A stretch of DNA of 64,000 bases. It comes from CAVQEG01 sp963711465. GTDB lineage: Bacteria; Bacteroidota; Ignavibacteria; OLB7. The notes under the pieces were generated by a model, which made no database searches, was not told the origin of the DNA, and was given only the letters and a program-made list of their open reading frames with translations. The DNA lies in the NCBI GenBank assembly GCA_963711465.1, contig CAVQEG010000002.1:496001-560000 (forward strand), written 5' to 3'. This document shows, piece by piece, positions 16,600-25,212 of the stretch. Positions within the stretch are counted from its first letter, which is position 1, and each line of letters starts with the position of its first letter. The translations under genes and the position numbers were made by a program.

Positions 16600-17253
16600 C
16601 TACGCGGCGCGGTCGCCGCGCGCAGCACGTTCACGCAACGACATGTCGGTCGGCGACGCGGAATTGAACAACCTCATCAGAAGGAAACAGGCGACCGGAA
16701 GTACGACGGCGTAGCCGACGATGCCGATGCGCTGCAGCCGCATATCGCCGATGAGCGGGCCGGCGGTTCCCGCGATCGTCAGGACGCCGCTCAGCAACAG
16801 TGTGCGACGCACCCATCGCTGAATACCCGCACCACTGAACACCGGAGCTGCGAAGATCAGACCGAGCCCGAGGAACCAGTCCCACGCGAGCAGTTCAGCC
16901 GAATAGGCCGCGGACGGCCACGTGATCAAACCCTCGCCAAGCTGACGAACGGCGGTCAATTCCACGAAGTGCACGACGCTCGTCACGCCGGCAAAGGCGA
17001 CGGTGAACGCCAACGCGATGACAGCATACACCTTCCGTTCGTCGGCGGCGTACCAGTGAACCGACGCCATGGTCACCACGAGGGCCGAGGCCGACAGAAG
17101 CGTGAGCACCTCCATAATCGCGAGCACGGGATCGACGATCGGATCATCGAAGCCGACCTGGAGGAATCCGACGGCCAGCGTCACGGCATACAGCACGCCG
17201 ATTACTACGACGCACCCGGCCGACCACGCGCCCAGTCTGTATGATCTGTCCAT
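16600..17253 (-). CDS. six-helix membrane protein of unknown function
   Basis: A 217-residue protein with six clear hydrophobic helices, for example AGCVVVIGVLYAVTLAVG, VLTLLSASALVVTMASV, VYAVIALAFTVAFAGV, and a last one ending ACFLLMRLF. The C-terminus is short and charged (RERAARGDRAA). I cannot assign a family; the spacing resembles small uncharacterised four-to-six-helix proteins such as DUF4386 types. The start is ATG 17253. It is divergent from the EVE gene, with about 165 bp between them. Confidence 0.75.
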   Translation of the reverse strand: MDRSYRLGAWSAGCVVVIGVLYAVTLAVGFLQVGFDDPIVDPVLAIMEVLTLLSASALVVTMASVHWYAADERKVYAVIALAFTVAFAGVTSVVHFVELTAVRQLGEGLITWPSAAYSAELLAWDWFLGLGLIFAAPVFSGAGIQRWVRRTLLLSGVLTIAGTAGPLIGDMRLQRIGIVGYAVVLPVACFLLMRLFNSASPTDMSLRERAARGDRAA

Positions 17254-17420
17254 GGCGACCCTCTCGCTCGAATTGGGTTGGATTATCAGCGGTGTTTCCG
17301 TGCAGTACCCGCAGGATTCCACGCCCCAGCCGGACAGTCCGCTTGCCGTGCTCACCGCTCCTCCCGATCTTCCCCGTTTCCAAACCCTCCAACAAACGAT
17401 TCCAACCGAAGCTGAGCATC

Positions 17421-17906
17421 ATGGCGAAGAAGAATTACTGGCTGCTAAAATCCGAACCCGACTGCTATTCCATCGATGATCTCCAGCGCGATGGGGTCAC
17501 GTACTGGGATGGCGTGCGGAATTATCAGGCGCGCAATTTCATGCGCGATGATATGAAGGTCGGAGAGGGCGTTCTCTTCTATCACTCCGGTGCCGAACCT
17601 CCGGGTGTCGCCGGACTTGCCGAGATCGCCCGCGAAGGGTACGCCGATCATACCGCGCTCGATCCCGATGCCGATCATTTCGATCCCAAGGCCACGCCGG
17701 AGAAACCGATCTGGTCGATGGTCGATGTGAAATTCGTCGCGAAGTTCCCCGAGGTCGTGCCGCTGGCGACGCTCAAGGAGACCGCGGGTCTCGAGGATAT
17801 GGTCGTCACCCAGCGCGGTTCCCGCCTGTCGGTCACGCCTGTCACCGCAGAAGAGTTTGCGATCGTCTCGAAGCTCGGCAAGGCGAAGCGCTCGGCGAAG
17901 GCGTAG
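17421..17906 (+). CDS. EVE domain protein
   Basis: A 161-residue single-domain EVE protein (THYN1-like). The family fold relates to PUA and YTH domains and is thought to bind modified bases in RNA or DNA. The diagnostic start is YWLLKSEPDCYSIDDL, followed by WDGVRNYQARNFMRDDMKVGEGVLFYHS, PGVAGLAEIAREGYADHTALDP, and PIWSMVDVKF. The C-terminus ends in a short Lys/Ala tail. ATG 17421 is chosen because the domain starts three residues later. EVE proteins can occur with restriction systems that read modified DNA, but here the gene is 6 kb from the island in ordinary surroundings. Confidence 0.9.
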   Translation: MAKKNYWLLKSEPDCYSIDDLQRDGVTYWDGVRNYQARNFMRDDMKVGEGVLFYHSGAEPPGVAGLAEIAREGYADHTALDPDADHFDPKATPEKPIWSMVDVKFVAKFPEVVPLATLKETAGLEDMVVTQRGSRLSVTPVTAEEFAIVSKLGKAKRSAKA

Positions 17907-18051
17907 CAATCCCCCGCGCCGCGTTCGCCGACCACAGCACAGCAGTCCTCACCGACGTTTGCGATTTGAACGAGCGAAGGAATTCGGCACGAACAGCGTA
18001 CAGGAATTCGTAGCACCTGAAGCGACCGAATTCACGGTGACCGTAGAAACG

Positions 18052-18098
18052 ACCGAAGGCCACGGCACTCCGCTGCAGGAGATGCCGTGGCCTTCGGT
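18052..18098. terminator. bidirectional hairpin between EVE and fatty acid hydroxylase genes
   Basis: A perfect 16-bp inverted repeat (18052-18067 with 18083-18098; arm ACCGAAGGCCACGGCA) encloses a 15-base loop that contains CTCC and GGAG. It lies between two convergent genes and has no T-run, so it is a likely two-way terminator or RNA-stabilising hairpin. Confidence 0.6.
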
Positions 18099-18145
18099 GC
18101 GTCTGAATTCCACCACCCGTCGGCCGAATCGTGCCTCGTCGTCGC

Positions 18146-18835
18146 TCAGACCTTCTCGGTCGGACGGCGCGACTTCGGTCGAGCGACCGCGACGGGCTTC
18201 TTGTCAGTCGGCTGATTCACCATTCGATAGGTGCCGAAGACGTAGTCCCACACCGGCGAGGTGACGCCGTAGCCCTTCGACTCATCCTGGTAGTGGTGCT
18301 TCATGTGGTTCTTCTTCACCCACCCCCAGATCGGACCCTTCATCGACCAGTGATGCGTGGCGTAGTGGATCTCGTCGTAGCAGACGTAGCCGAAGACGAG
18401 GCCCATGAACATCGGCGGGGCGAGTTCGGCACCGACGGTGAGCAGGAGAATTCCATAGAAGACGAAGGCGAGCGGGATGCTGAATCCCGGCGGCATCACC
18501 AGGCGCGTACCGTCGTTGGGATAATCGTGGTGCACACCGTGCATCAGGAAGTGGATCCGCTTACCGAAGGAGGTCTTCGGATGGTAGTGGAAGGCCCACC
18601 GGTGCAGCGTGTACTCGGCGAAGGTCCACGCGGCAAGGCCGGCGGCGAAGAGGCCGAGGATCTCCCAGCCGCTCAGATCGCGCTGCCAGATGCTGATGTA
18701 CAGCATCCAGAGCATCACCGGCGTGTAGAGGATCACCGGCGTGGCCGGATGGACGTGCGAGAAGAATTCGAGGAAGTCGCTGTCGAACATCCGTACGGAT
18801 TCGTCCTTGTTGGAAACGTAGCGTCGCTCGCTCAT
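18146..18835 (-). CDS. fatty acid 2-hydroxylase-like protein (sterol desaturase superfamily)
   Basis: A 229-residue membrane di-iron enzyme. The histidine motifs of the superfamily are all present: HRWAFHYH, HGVHHDYP, HYATHHW and HMKHHYQ. At least four hydrophobic helices flank them. The arrangement resembles FA2H/Scs7-type 2-hydroxylases without a cytochrome b5 domain. It would hydroxylate the fatty acyl chain of a membrane lipid, perhaps a sphingolipid or sulfonolipid of the kind made by Bacteroidota relatives (inference). ATG 18835 starts MSERRYVSNKD; a longer reading to 19078 is rejected because the added part is Arg/Gly-rich. A TAGATTTG promoter element lies 28 bp upstream. Confidence 0.85.
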   Translation of the reverse strand: MSERRYVSNKDESVRMFDSDFLEFFSHVHPATPVILYTPVMLWMLYISIWQRDLSGWEILGLFAAGLAAWTFAEYTLHRWAFHYHPKTSFGKRIHFLMHGVHHDYPNDGTRLVMPPGFSIPLAFVFYGILLLTVGAELAPPMFMGLVFGYVCYDEIHYATHHWSMKGPIWGWVKKNHMKHHYQDESKGYGVTSPVWDYVFGTYRMVNQPTDKKPVAVARPKSRRPTEKV

Positions 18836-19213
18836 ACGTGGGGTCGGATTAAGTGCAAAACACAAATCTAACACGGTTGACACTGAGATCGCGGTAGCCT
18901 CTCGCAGTGACCGCAGGGAGGGTCCGCAGAGATCGCGGAGCGAGAGCGGCAATGGCCGTTCCCAACCGGACCGCGTCGATGGCCCACTTCCAATGACTCT
19001 CATGACCGCGACGTTCTCCCGCATCGGGGCGCCGAACCATCGAAGCACCGCTACGCCAGCGCCAACGCCCCCGCTCACCAGCGCCCTGCCCCAGCACCAC
19101 GGCCGCCGTGGCGATCTCGGCGGAAGCGCTGCTGACGATGACGCCGCCGGACCTGAGTCAAACCGCCCACCGCAACAAGCACCGCTACCCCTCGGCGCCC
19201 TTGGCGCGCCGCG
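18836..19213. other. 378-bp intergenic region
   Basis: Apart from the promoter element just described, no gene or strong structure is recognised. The sequence is GC-rich with Arg/Pro/Ala-rich open frames on both strands. The Xer recombinase gene ends at its right edge. Confidence 0.4.
18863..18870 (-). promoter_or_regulatory. TAnnTTTG -10 element for the fatty acid hydroxylase
   Basis: The minus strand reads TAGATTTG 28 bp before the start codon. No TTG is seen at the expected distance upstream. Confidence 0.45.
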
Positions 19214-20143
19214 TTACCGGCGTGGATGAAACGTCCGGTGGACCTCCCGCAGATAGTCGCGGTCGACGTGGGTGTAAATCTGTGTGGTGGAAATGTCCTC
19301 GTGGCCGAGCATCTCCTGAACTGCACGAAGATCGGCGCCACCCTCCAGCAGATGCGTGGCGAACGAATGGCGAAACGTGTGCGGATGCACGTCGAGTTCC
19401 ACACCGGCGCGACGGCCGTAGCTGCGGGTCATCTTCCACAACGCGTTGCGGCTCAACGCCGTGCCGTGGGAATTCAGGAACACCACGTCGTCGTTTCGTC
19501 GCTGCGGATTGACCAGTTGCGGCCGCGCCTCCTTCCGATAGCGGGTCACCCACGAACGCGCCACCGATCCGATCGGCACCAATCGCTCCTTGTTCCCCTT
19601 GCCGATGACACGTACCAGTTCGTGTTCGAAGAGCAACTGCCCGGCACGCAGCTCGCGCAGTTCGCTGACGCGCATCCCGGTCGCGTAGAGCGTTTCGAGG
19701 ATGGCGCGGTCACGAAGTCCGAACGGCGAGGTAGTATCGGGCAGCGCGAGGATCGCCTCGATCTGATCGACGGTCAGCACTTCGGGAAGTCCGCGCCGTC
19801 GCCTTGGCAGGTCGACTTCATCGGAGGGATCGCGCGTCGTATCGCCTTCGATCGAGGCGAAGTGATGCAGACTGCGAACGGAGCTGATGATCCGTGCGAT
19901 CGAGGTCGGCGCGAGTCCAGCGGCATCGAGTTCGAAGACATGGCGGCGAATCTGTTCGGCGCGAACCTCATCGAGCCGCGTGATACCGGTGTCGGCGAGG
20001 AAGGCGAGGTACCGCCGGGCATCGCGCAGGTAGGCATCGAGCGTATTGTCCGACGCTCCGCGTTCAAGCAGCAGATGCTCGGCGTAGCGCTCGAGGAGCC
20101 GAGCGAGGGATTGCGGAAGTTCCGGCGCAGATACGGTCATCAT
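19214..20143 (-). CDS. tyrosine recombinase, XerC/XerD family
   Basis: A 309-residue integrase-family recombinase of the usual Xer length. The N-terminal SAM-like core-binding domain runs to about residue 115 (LLERGASDNTLDAYLRD). The catalytic domain has the full set R158, K182, H255, R258, H281 and the nucleophile Y290 (ATGMRVSELR, GKGNKERLVP, HPHTFRHSFATHLL, LGHEDISTTQIYTHV). It would resolve chromosome dimers at dif or act on mobile DNA. The closeness to XerD and lack of phage genes nearby favour the housekeeping role. There are two adjacent ATGs at 20143 and 20140. No dif-like site was recognised in the window. Confidence 0.88.
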   Translation of the reverse strand: MMTVSAPELPQSLARLLERYAEHLLLERGASDNTLDAYLRDARRYLAFLADTGITRLDEVRAEQIRRHVFELDAAGLAPTSIARIISSVRSLHHFASIEGDTTRDPSDEVDLPRRRRGLPEVLTVDQIEAILALPDTTSPFGLRDRAILETLYATGMRVSELRELRAGQLLFEHELVRVIGKGNKERLVPIGSVARSWVTRYRKEARPQLVNPQRRNDDVVFLNSHGTALSRNALWKMTRSYGRRAGVELDVHPHTFRHSFATHLLEGGADLRAVQEMLGHEDISTTQIYTHVDRDYLREVHRTFHPRR

Positions 20144-20298
20144 CCATATATATAGCGGCAATCCACTCATCCCGACGGCTCCCGCCCCGTTCCCCGCGCT
20201 ATGCCGGCACTCTCGAGGACAATCTCCCCGCTGCGACCGACCGCCACCTCCGCAACCGCGACACACGCCCCCCGCAAGGCCCGGAGGGCCACCCTCCC

Positions 20299-20454
20299 TT
20301 AGCAGGCTGTTGAAATACTGCCGTCTGCGGCGTTGCCCTCCTCACGCGTCGCTGCGGCGGCCGGACGGCCGCCTCACTCCGCGCTCGTCGGGCGCCTTGC
20401 ATCCGACAGCATTTGAACAGCCTGCGCCACCTCAGTAATTCAACAGGCTCTTAG
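20299..20454. mobile_element. MITE-like or repeat element with imperfect terminal inverted repeats
   Basis: GCAGGCTGTTGAAATACTG at 20302-20320 pairs with 20406-20425, whose reverse complement is GCAGGCTGTTCAAATGCTGT. A third partial copy lies at 20438-20454 (reverse complement CTAAGAGCCTGTTGAAT). The interior is GC-rich and non-coding. The element resembles small non-autonomous inverted-repeat elements; no transposase is present here. It sits in the 400-bp gap between the Xer gene and pgpH. Confidence 0.5.
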
Positions 20455-20518
20455 CCCACGGCATCGCCGCGGGTATTCGATCAACTCCTCCGACGGAGCG
20501 ACTGTTCGACCCGCGCGC

Positions 20519-20539
20519 CCGGCACGTCGTCCGTGCCGG
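20519..20539 (-). terminator. hairpin just after pgpH
   Basis: The 8-bp arms CCGGCACG (20519-20526) and CGTGCCGG (20532-20539) with a 5-base loop lie 11 bp beyond the pgpH stop codon. There is no T-run. Confidence 0.45.
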
Positions 20540-20549
20540 TGTCACCACG

Positions 20550-22907
20550 CTACTCGCCCTCGCCGGGCTCGGGGCTGCGATCGTCGGGCTTCTCCTGCGA
20601 CGATTTTTTTCTGTGCGCGAATTCGGCCTCGATGTTCCCGAACGCGTCGTCGATGTAGGGAATCACCGGCTCCTCACGCTCCTTCGGTTTGCGTTCCTTC
20701 GGTGGCGGTGGCTCGGCTCCCGTCTCCGGTGGCTGCCCGGGTTCGGGCTTGTACTGGATACGCGGATGACTCATGCCGATCAGATTCTTGACGAACGCCG
20801 TTTTGATCTTCGTCAGATCCGCCAGCGTCAGCTCACACTGATCGAGCTGCCCGTCGCTGAAGCGTCGCTTGATGATCCGATCGACCGTCTCCTCGATCGC
20901 CTTCTTCGTCGGATCGGGCAGCGAACGCGTCGTGGCCTCCACCGCGTCGGCAAGCATCACGATCGCGGCCTCACGCGTCTGCGGAAGCGGTCCCGGGTAG
21001 CGGAACTGATCGGGATCGGCGTCCGGATTCGTCTCCAGCGCCTTGTCGAGGAAGTACTTCATCACCGTCGTGCCGTGGTGCATGGGGATGAAGTCGAGAA
21101 TTCGCTGCGGCAGCTTGTACTGCCGGCCGATCTCGAGCCCCTCGACCACGTGGTTGCGCAGAATCTTCGCCGACTGCTCGGGCTTGATCCGATCGTGCTT
21201 GTTGCCCATCCCCATCTGATTCTCCACGAAGTATTCGGCCCGCGGAATCTTCCCGATGTCGTGGAAGTACGCCCCCACCTTCGCCATCAATGCGTTCGCC
21301 CCGACCGCCGTCGCCGCGCTCTCGGCCAGCCGCGAGATCGTCAGCGTGTGCTGGTAGGTCCCCGGCGCCTTGTCCGCCAGCGCACGCAGCAGCGGATGGT
21401 TGAGGTTGTCGAACTCCAGCAGCTTCAGGTCGGTGGCGATGTTGAACCGGCTCTCCAGCAGCATGATCGTGCCGAAGGTCAGCACCGGCGAAGCGAGCGC
21501 GTTGATCGCGGCAAACGCCACCCGCGTCTCCATCGCCACGCCGCCCTCACCACGGCCGAGTCCGATCGCCAGAATCGCCAGCGAATAGCCGAGGAGGGAG
21601 AAGGCGATCGACCGGAACAGCTGCGTGCGGCTCTTGATGTCGCGCACGGCGTAGATCGCCAGGACACCGGCGGCCAGACAGGCGATGGCAATGCCGTAGT
21701 CGGCCCCGCGAAGTCCGGCAACGATGAACGAGGCGGTGACGGTCAGGTAGAAGGCCGTACGCGAGTCGAAGAGGATCACCAGCAGCATTGCCAGGAACGG
21801 CATCGGGATCAGGTACTCGATCGGCAGCGTGCTGGAGACTTCCAGTGACACGTAGGCGAAGACCGCCATCAGGAGCACACCAGCGAGACTGATGCCGAGC
21901 TGAAGGTTGTCGTAGAAAATCCGGGGACGGAAGTAGTAGAGGTACAGCAGTGCCGGACCGAGCAGGATCACCACGTGGGCGAAGTTGCCGATCAGCTGCA
22001 GCCATGGCGAATCACGCTGTTCGCGCAGCTGACGCGACTTCTGGTAGCTCGCCAGCATCTTCTTCGTCCGCTCGGTGATGGTCTGACCCGGCGCGACGAT
22101 CACCTCCCCTTCGGCCACCACGCCCTCGGTCCGTGCCACGCTCTGCACCGCATCGTTGCGTTCCTCACTGGTGAGGACGTCGCTGTAGCGCATCGTCGGA
22201 GTGAACACCTGGCGGAAGAGGTCGCGGGCGAGGGCGAGACTGTTGCCGCGCAACCTGGTGGGCAGGCGGGATTCGACCACCTGCACGGCCTCGGTCGAAT
22301 CGTAGAGCATGTTGATCGGCACCGACGCCTCGTTGACGGCGTTGTAGCGGACGTCGATCCGCTCGCCCGGAATGGTCGACTTGCGTCGATCGATCACGCC
22401 GGCATTGTAGATCGGTGAGAGCACGTCATCGACGATCGAGGCGATGGCGATGGTGCGACGCCCGCGCGACTCCTCGGGAAGACTCTGCACGTGCGACCAC
22501 GCGCTGTCAGAAAGCCACGGCGGCCGGTCGGTCGCGGTGGCAACCTGCTGCGCGAGCAGTCCGAGCGTGTCGGAGAGCGTCGAGGTGGTTCGTCCGGTGG
22601 GAACGAAGATCGGCAGGACCTTCGCCAGCTGGTCCTGGATGTCCCGCTGCAGCACATCCTCGTCCTTGTACAGCGGGAACGCGAATCGGGCGCGGACGGT
22701 GTCGCCCGGCCAGATCGATCCGACGTCGTAGGAGAAGTCGACGAGCGACGTTCTGGGAAACAGCCAGGCGGTAAGGAGGATGCTGACGGTGATCGCGGCG
22801 ATGCGGAACCACGGTGCGGTGCGCAGCGATCGCGGAGCGGCACCGCGTCCGTCAGCCCCGGTGGCGTGTCGCCAGATCATCGATGCTCTGTGTCGGATAT
22901 CGGCCAT
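20550..22907 (-). CDS. 7TM-HD (PgpH-type) cyclic-di-AMP phosphohydrolase
   Basis: A 785-residue membrane phosphohydrolase. Helix 1 is at about 34-50. An extracytoplasmic 7TMR-HD domain follows (residues 55-290, with GDTVRARFAFPLYKDEDV and EGEVIVAPGQTIT). Then comes a cluster of about seven helices (300-480) and a cytoplasmic HD domain with H519, H549-D550 (YFHDIGKIPRAEYF), HHGTTVMKYF and DAVEATTRS. In PgpH this domain degrades the second messenger c-di-AMP. The acidic, Pro-rich C-terminal 70 residues are disordered. The length suits the family. The ATG at 22907 is the first start with the basic head before helix 1. It is transcribed away from the HAD gene by about 105 bp on the same strand. 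Confidence 0.88.
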   Translation of the reverse strand: MADIRHRASMIWRHATGADGRGAAPRSLRTAPWFRIAAITVSILLTAWLFPRTSLVDFSYDVGSIWPGDTVRARFAFPLYKDEDVLQRDIQDQLAKVLPIFVPTGRTTSTLSDTLGLLAQQVATATDRPPWLSDSAWSHVQSLPEESRGRRTIAIASIVDDVLSPIYNAGVIDRRKSTIPGERIDVRYNAVNEASVPINMLYDSTEAVQVVESRLPTRLRGNSLALARDLFRQVFTPTMRYSDVLTSEERNDAVQSVARTEGVVAEGEVIVAPGQTITERTKKMLASYQKSRQLREQRDSPWLQLIGNFAHVVILLGPALLYLYYFRPRIFYDNLQLGISLAGVLLMAVFAYVSLEVSSTLPIEYLIPMPFLAMLLVILFDSRTAFYLTVTASFIVAGLRGADYGIAIACLAAGVLAIYAVRDIKSRTQLFRSIAFSLLGYSLAILAIGLGRGEGGVAMETRVAFAAINALASPVLTFGTIMLLESRFNIATDLKLLEFDNLNHPLLRALADKAPGTYQHTLTISRLAESAATAVGANALMAKVGAYFHDIGKIPRAEYFVENQMGMGNKHDRIKPEQSAKILRNHVVEGLEIGRQYKLPQRILDFIPMHHGTTVMKYFLDKALETNPDADPDQFRYPGPLPQTREAAIVMLADAVEATTRSLPDPTKKAIEETVDRIIKRRFSDGQLDQCELTLADLTKIKTAFVKNLIGMSHPRIQYKPEPGQPPETGAEPPPPKERKPKEREEPVIPYIDDAFGNIEAEFAHRKKSSQEKPDDRSPEPGEGE

Positions 22908-23012
22908 GCGGCTGATGGGCAGTACCGGCTTCGGCTCCGCGGCGATCGCCGAGGGCCGCCTTCGGTACGATGGTGTCAGATTGAATTCAGAATGAATGTT
23001 CCCAGTGGAAAC

Positions 23013-23876
23013 TCAGGCCGTCGTGCGCAGCAGATGGTCCAGGAACTCGTCGATGCCGTGCTCCAGACAGTCGCCGCGCGTAACGAAGTCGGCCCGATCC
23101 TTCAGTTCGTCGACGGCATTGCGCACGGCGACGGAGTAGCCGGCACGACGGCAGAAGTCGACGTCGTTGTGATGATCGCCGATACCGATGACCGAACGCA
23201 TGGAAACGTTCAGCGCCGAGATGAGATTCTCCAGTGCACGCACCTTCGTCGCCCGAGCCGAGCGGACTTCCAGGAACCAGGTGTCGGCGGAGGAACGGGA
23301 TTCGTAGATCCTCAACTTGAGCGCCGAGCGCCGTCCGCCACGTTCGACGGTGTTGAACACCTCGTTGACGGCGAAGAAATTTCCCGCGGCGATGATCTCC
23401 AGCACCTCGTCGCCTTCCATGAGCGGTCCGGCCAGAGCGTCGTCGCGCCAGTGACCGTAGCGTGAGGGCAGGGGCATCTCCGCCATCGACTCATGCAGTC
23501 CTCGCGGCGTGACCGCGCACCACTCGACGCCGTCGGTTCGGCCGATCATATCGACCACCTCATGGGCCAGGCGCTGATCGAACGCGATCGTCGAGGAGGG
23601 TGTCTCGACGCCGGGCATCACGGTCATCGCGCCGTCGAGCGAGACGATCGGCTGGTCGTCGGCCAGCATTCCCACGTAGGGAGTTACGGCACGATGGTGG
23701 CGGGCGGTGATGATGACGAATCCGATGCCGGAGGAGAGCACGCGCCCGATGAGCGAGGCCGTCGAAGCGGCGACACGTTCGTCACCACCGAGCAGCGTGC
23801 CGTCGAGATCACAGGCGATCAGCTTCGCCCCCTGGAGCCGACGATCGGTGCGAATTCGGGGGAGAAAATCGAGCAT
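23013..23876 (-). CDS. Cof-type HAD-superfamily phosphatase
   Basis: A 287-residue HAD hydrolase. Motif I is CDLDGTLLG with the nucleophile D23 and acid D25. Motif II is IITARHH, with T in place of S. A C2B cap occupies roughly 90-210, and motif IV is GIGDHHNDVDF. It should dephosphorylate a small sugar phosphate or nucleotide; the substrate cannot be told. The motif III lysine lies in the ARATKVRALENL helix. ATG 23876 starts MLDFLPRIRT; sequence upstream in frame overlaps the divergent aminotransferase promoter region and is not protein-like. Confidence 0.88.
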   Translation of the reverse strand: MLDFLPRIRTDRRLQGAKLIACDLDGTLLGGDERVAASTASLIGRVLSSGIGFVIITARHHRAVTPYVGMLADDQPIVSLDGAMTVMPGVETPSSTIAFDQRLAHEVVDMIGRTDGVEWCAVTPRGLHESMAEMPLPSRYGHWRDDALAGPLMEGDEVLEIIAAGNFFAVNEVFNTVERGGRRSALKLRIYESRSSADTWFLEVRSARATKVRALENLISALNVSMRSVIGIGDHHNDVDFCRRAGYSVAVRNAVDELKDRADFVTRGDCLEHGIDEFLDHLLRTTA

Positions 23877-24066
23877 GGCGTTTCGACGGTATCCGGTGAT
23901 TCGGGCGGCGGAACGATGGATGCGGTTGCGACAACCGGGCAGCTGTCGGGACCCCGCGCCAAACCAGTAAGCTACAAGGTGAATCCATATATTTACAACG
24001 TCTGGCCCGCTTCGAAACCACCGATTGACTTGGCCGCGCGTCGTGCGGCCCAACCCGACCGAGAAC

Positions 24067-25194
24067 ATGAAGATCGACATTACCCGCACGTCCCAGCGCC
24101 GCACCTACCCTCAGCCGTCGGAGCTGGGGTTCGGTCGCCATTTCTCCGACCACATGTTCCTCATGGATTACACGCCGGAGAAGGGGTGGTACTCGCCACG
24201 GATCGTGCCGTACGGGACGCTCGGTCTGATGCCGGCCAACCTCACGCTGCACTACGGCCAGGCCGTCTTCGAGGGAATGAAGGCCTTCCGCTGGAAGGAC
24301 GGCTCGGTACACATCATGCGCCCGAAGGATCACATCGAGCGCTTCGCCAATTCCGCCGACACCCTCGTGATGCCCGAGTTCGATCAGGACTTCGTCGTCG
24401 ATGCCGTGGAAACGCTCGTCGACGTCGATCGCGACGTCGTTCCCGGTGAACGGGGAACGGCGCTGTACATCCGCCCCACGCTTATTGCCAATGACAACGC
24501 GCTCGGCGTGCGGCCGTCGAACGACTACCTGATGTTCATCATCACCTCTCCGGTCGGCAGCTACTACGCCCGCGGGATGAGTCCGGTGAAGATCCTCGTC
24601 GAAGAGCACGCCTACCGCGTCGCCCGCGGTGGTCTCGGTGAGGCGAAGGCCTCGGCCAACTACGCCGCCTCCCTGCGCGCCGGGTTCCGCGCCCGCCAGG
24701 AGGGATTCGATCAGGTGCTCTGGCTCGATGCGCACCAGCACGAATTCGTCGAGGAGGTCGGGACGATGAACATCTTCTTCGTCATCGACGACCGGCTCAT
24801 CACACCGCCGCTCGGCGGGACCATCCTCTCCGGCGTCACCCGGCGCTGCGTGCTCGAGCTGGCCGAGGAGTGGGGCATCACCTGCGAGGAACGCCCCATC
24901 TCCATGCACGAGGTGGTCGAGGCCTATCGCGCCAACCACCTGCAGGAATGCTTCGGAAGCGGAACCGCAGCGGTGATTTCCACCGTCGGTGAGCTCAACT
25001 ACAAGGGCGAATCCCTCATCATCAAGGAACGGCCGGGTTCGCTCCGTGAACGCCTCTATCAGTCGATCACGGGAATTCAATACGGCGAACTGCCCGACGC
25101 TCACAGTTGGATGTACCGCGTCCGCTCCGCTGCCGAACGCGCCAGCGCCTCCTCCCCCAGAGGCGTCACCACCGGCCAGTCGGTCGAGCACTAG
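24067..25194 (+). CDS. ilvE: branched-chain amino acid aminotransferase
   Basis: A 375-residue fold-type IV PLP enzyme that transfers the amino group between leucine, isoleucine or valine and 2-oxoglutarate. The Schiff-base lysine is K194 in GGLGEAKASANYA. Other blocks are LHYGQAVFEGMKAF, YIRPTLIANDNALGV, EEVGTMNIFFVID, GTILSGVTRR and CFGSGTAAVISTVG. The length and sequence match the longer BCAT2-like bacterial type rather than E. coli IlvE. ATG 24067 is used; a few codons upstream are in frame but lack family similarity. It is divergent from the HAD gene, with 190 bp between, and is followed 18 bp later by a glycosyltransferase. Confidence 0.92.
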   Translation: MKIDITRTSQRRTYPQPSELGFGRHFSDHMFLMDYTPEKGWYSPRIVPYGTLGLMPANLTLHYGQAVFEGMKAFRWKDGSVHIMRPKDHIERFANSADTLVMPEFDQDFVVDAVETLVDVDRDVVPGERGTALYIRPTLIANDNALGVRPSNDYLMFIITSPVGSYYARGMSPVKILVEEHAYRVARGGLGEAKASANYAASLRAGFRARQEGFDQVLWLDAHQHEFVEEVGTMNIFFVIDDRLITPPLGGTILSGVTRRCVLELAEEWGITCEERPISMHEVVEAYRANHLQECFGSGTAAVISTVGELNYKGESLIIKERPGSLRERLYQSITGIQYGELPDAHSWMYRVRSAAERASASSPRGVTTGQSVEH

Positions 25195-25212
25195 CAGCGA
25201 CGGTTCTTCGCA

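Noticed and set aside
18849..19100. Small minus-strand gene between the hydroxylase and the Xer gene
   Set aside because: Low-complexity Arg/Gly/Ser product, no ribosome site, and it overlaps the hydroxylase promoter.
19214..20143. Xer recombinase as the integrase of the 0.5-11.5 kb island
   Set aside because: It lies 8 kb outside the direct repeats, looks like a housekeeping XerD, and the repeats are 396-bp gene copies rather than att sites.
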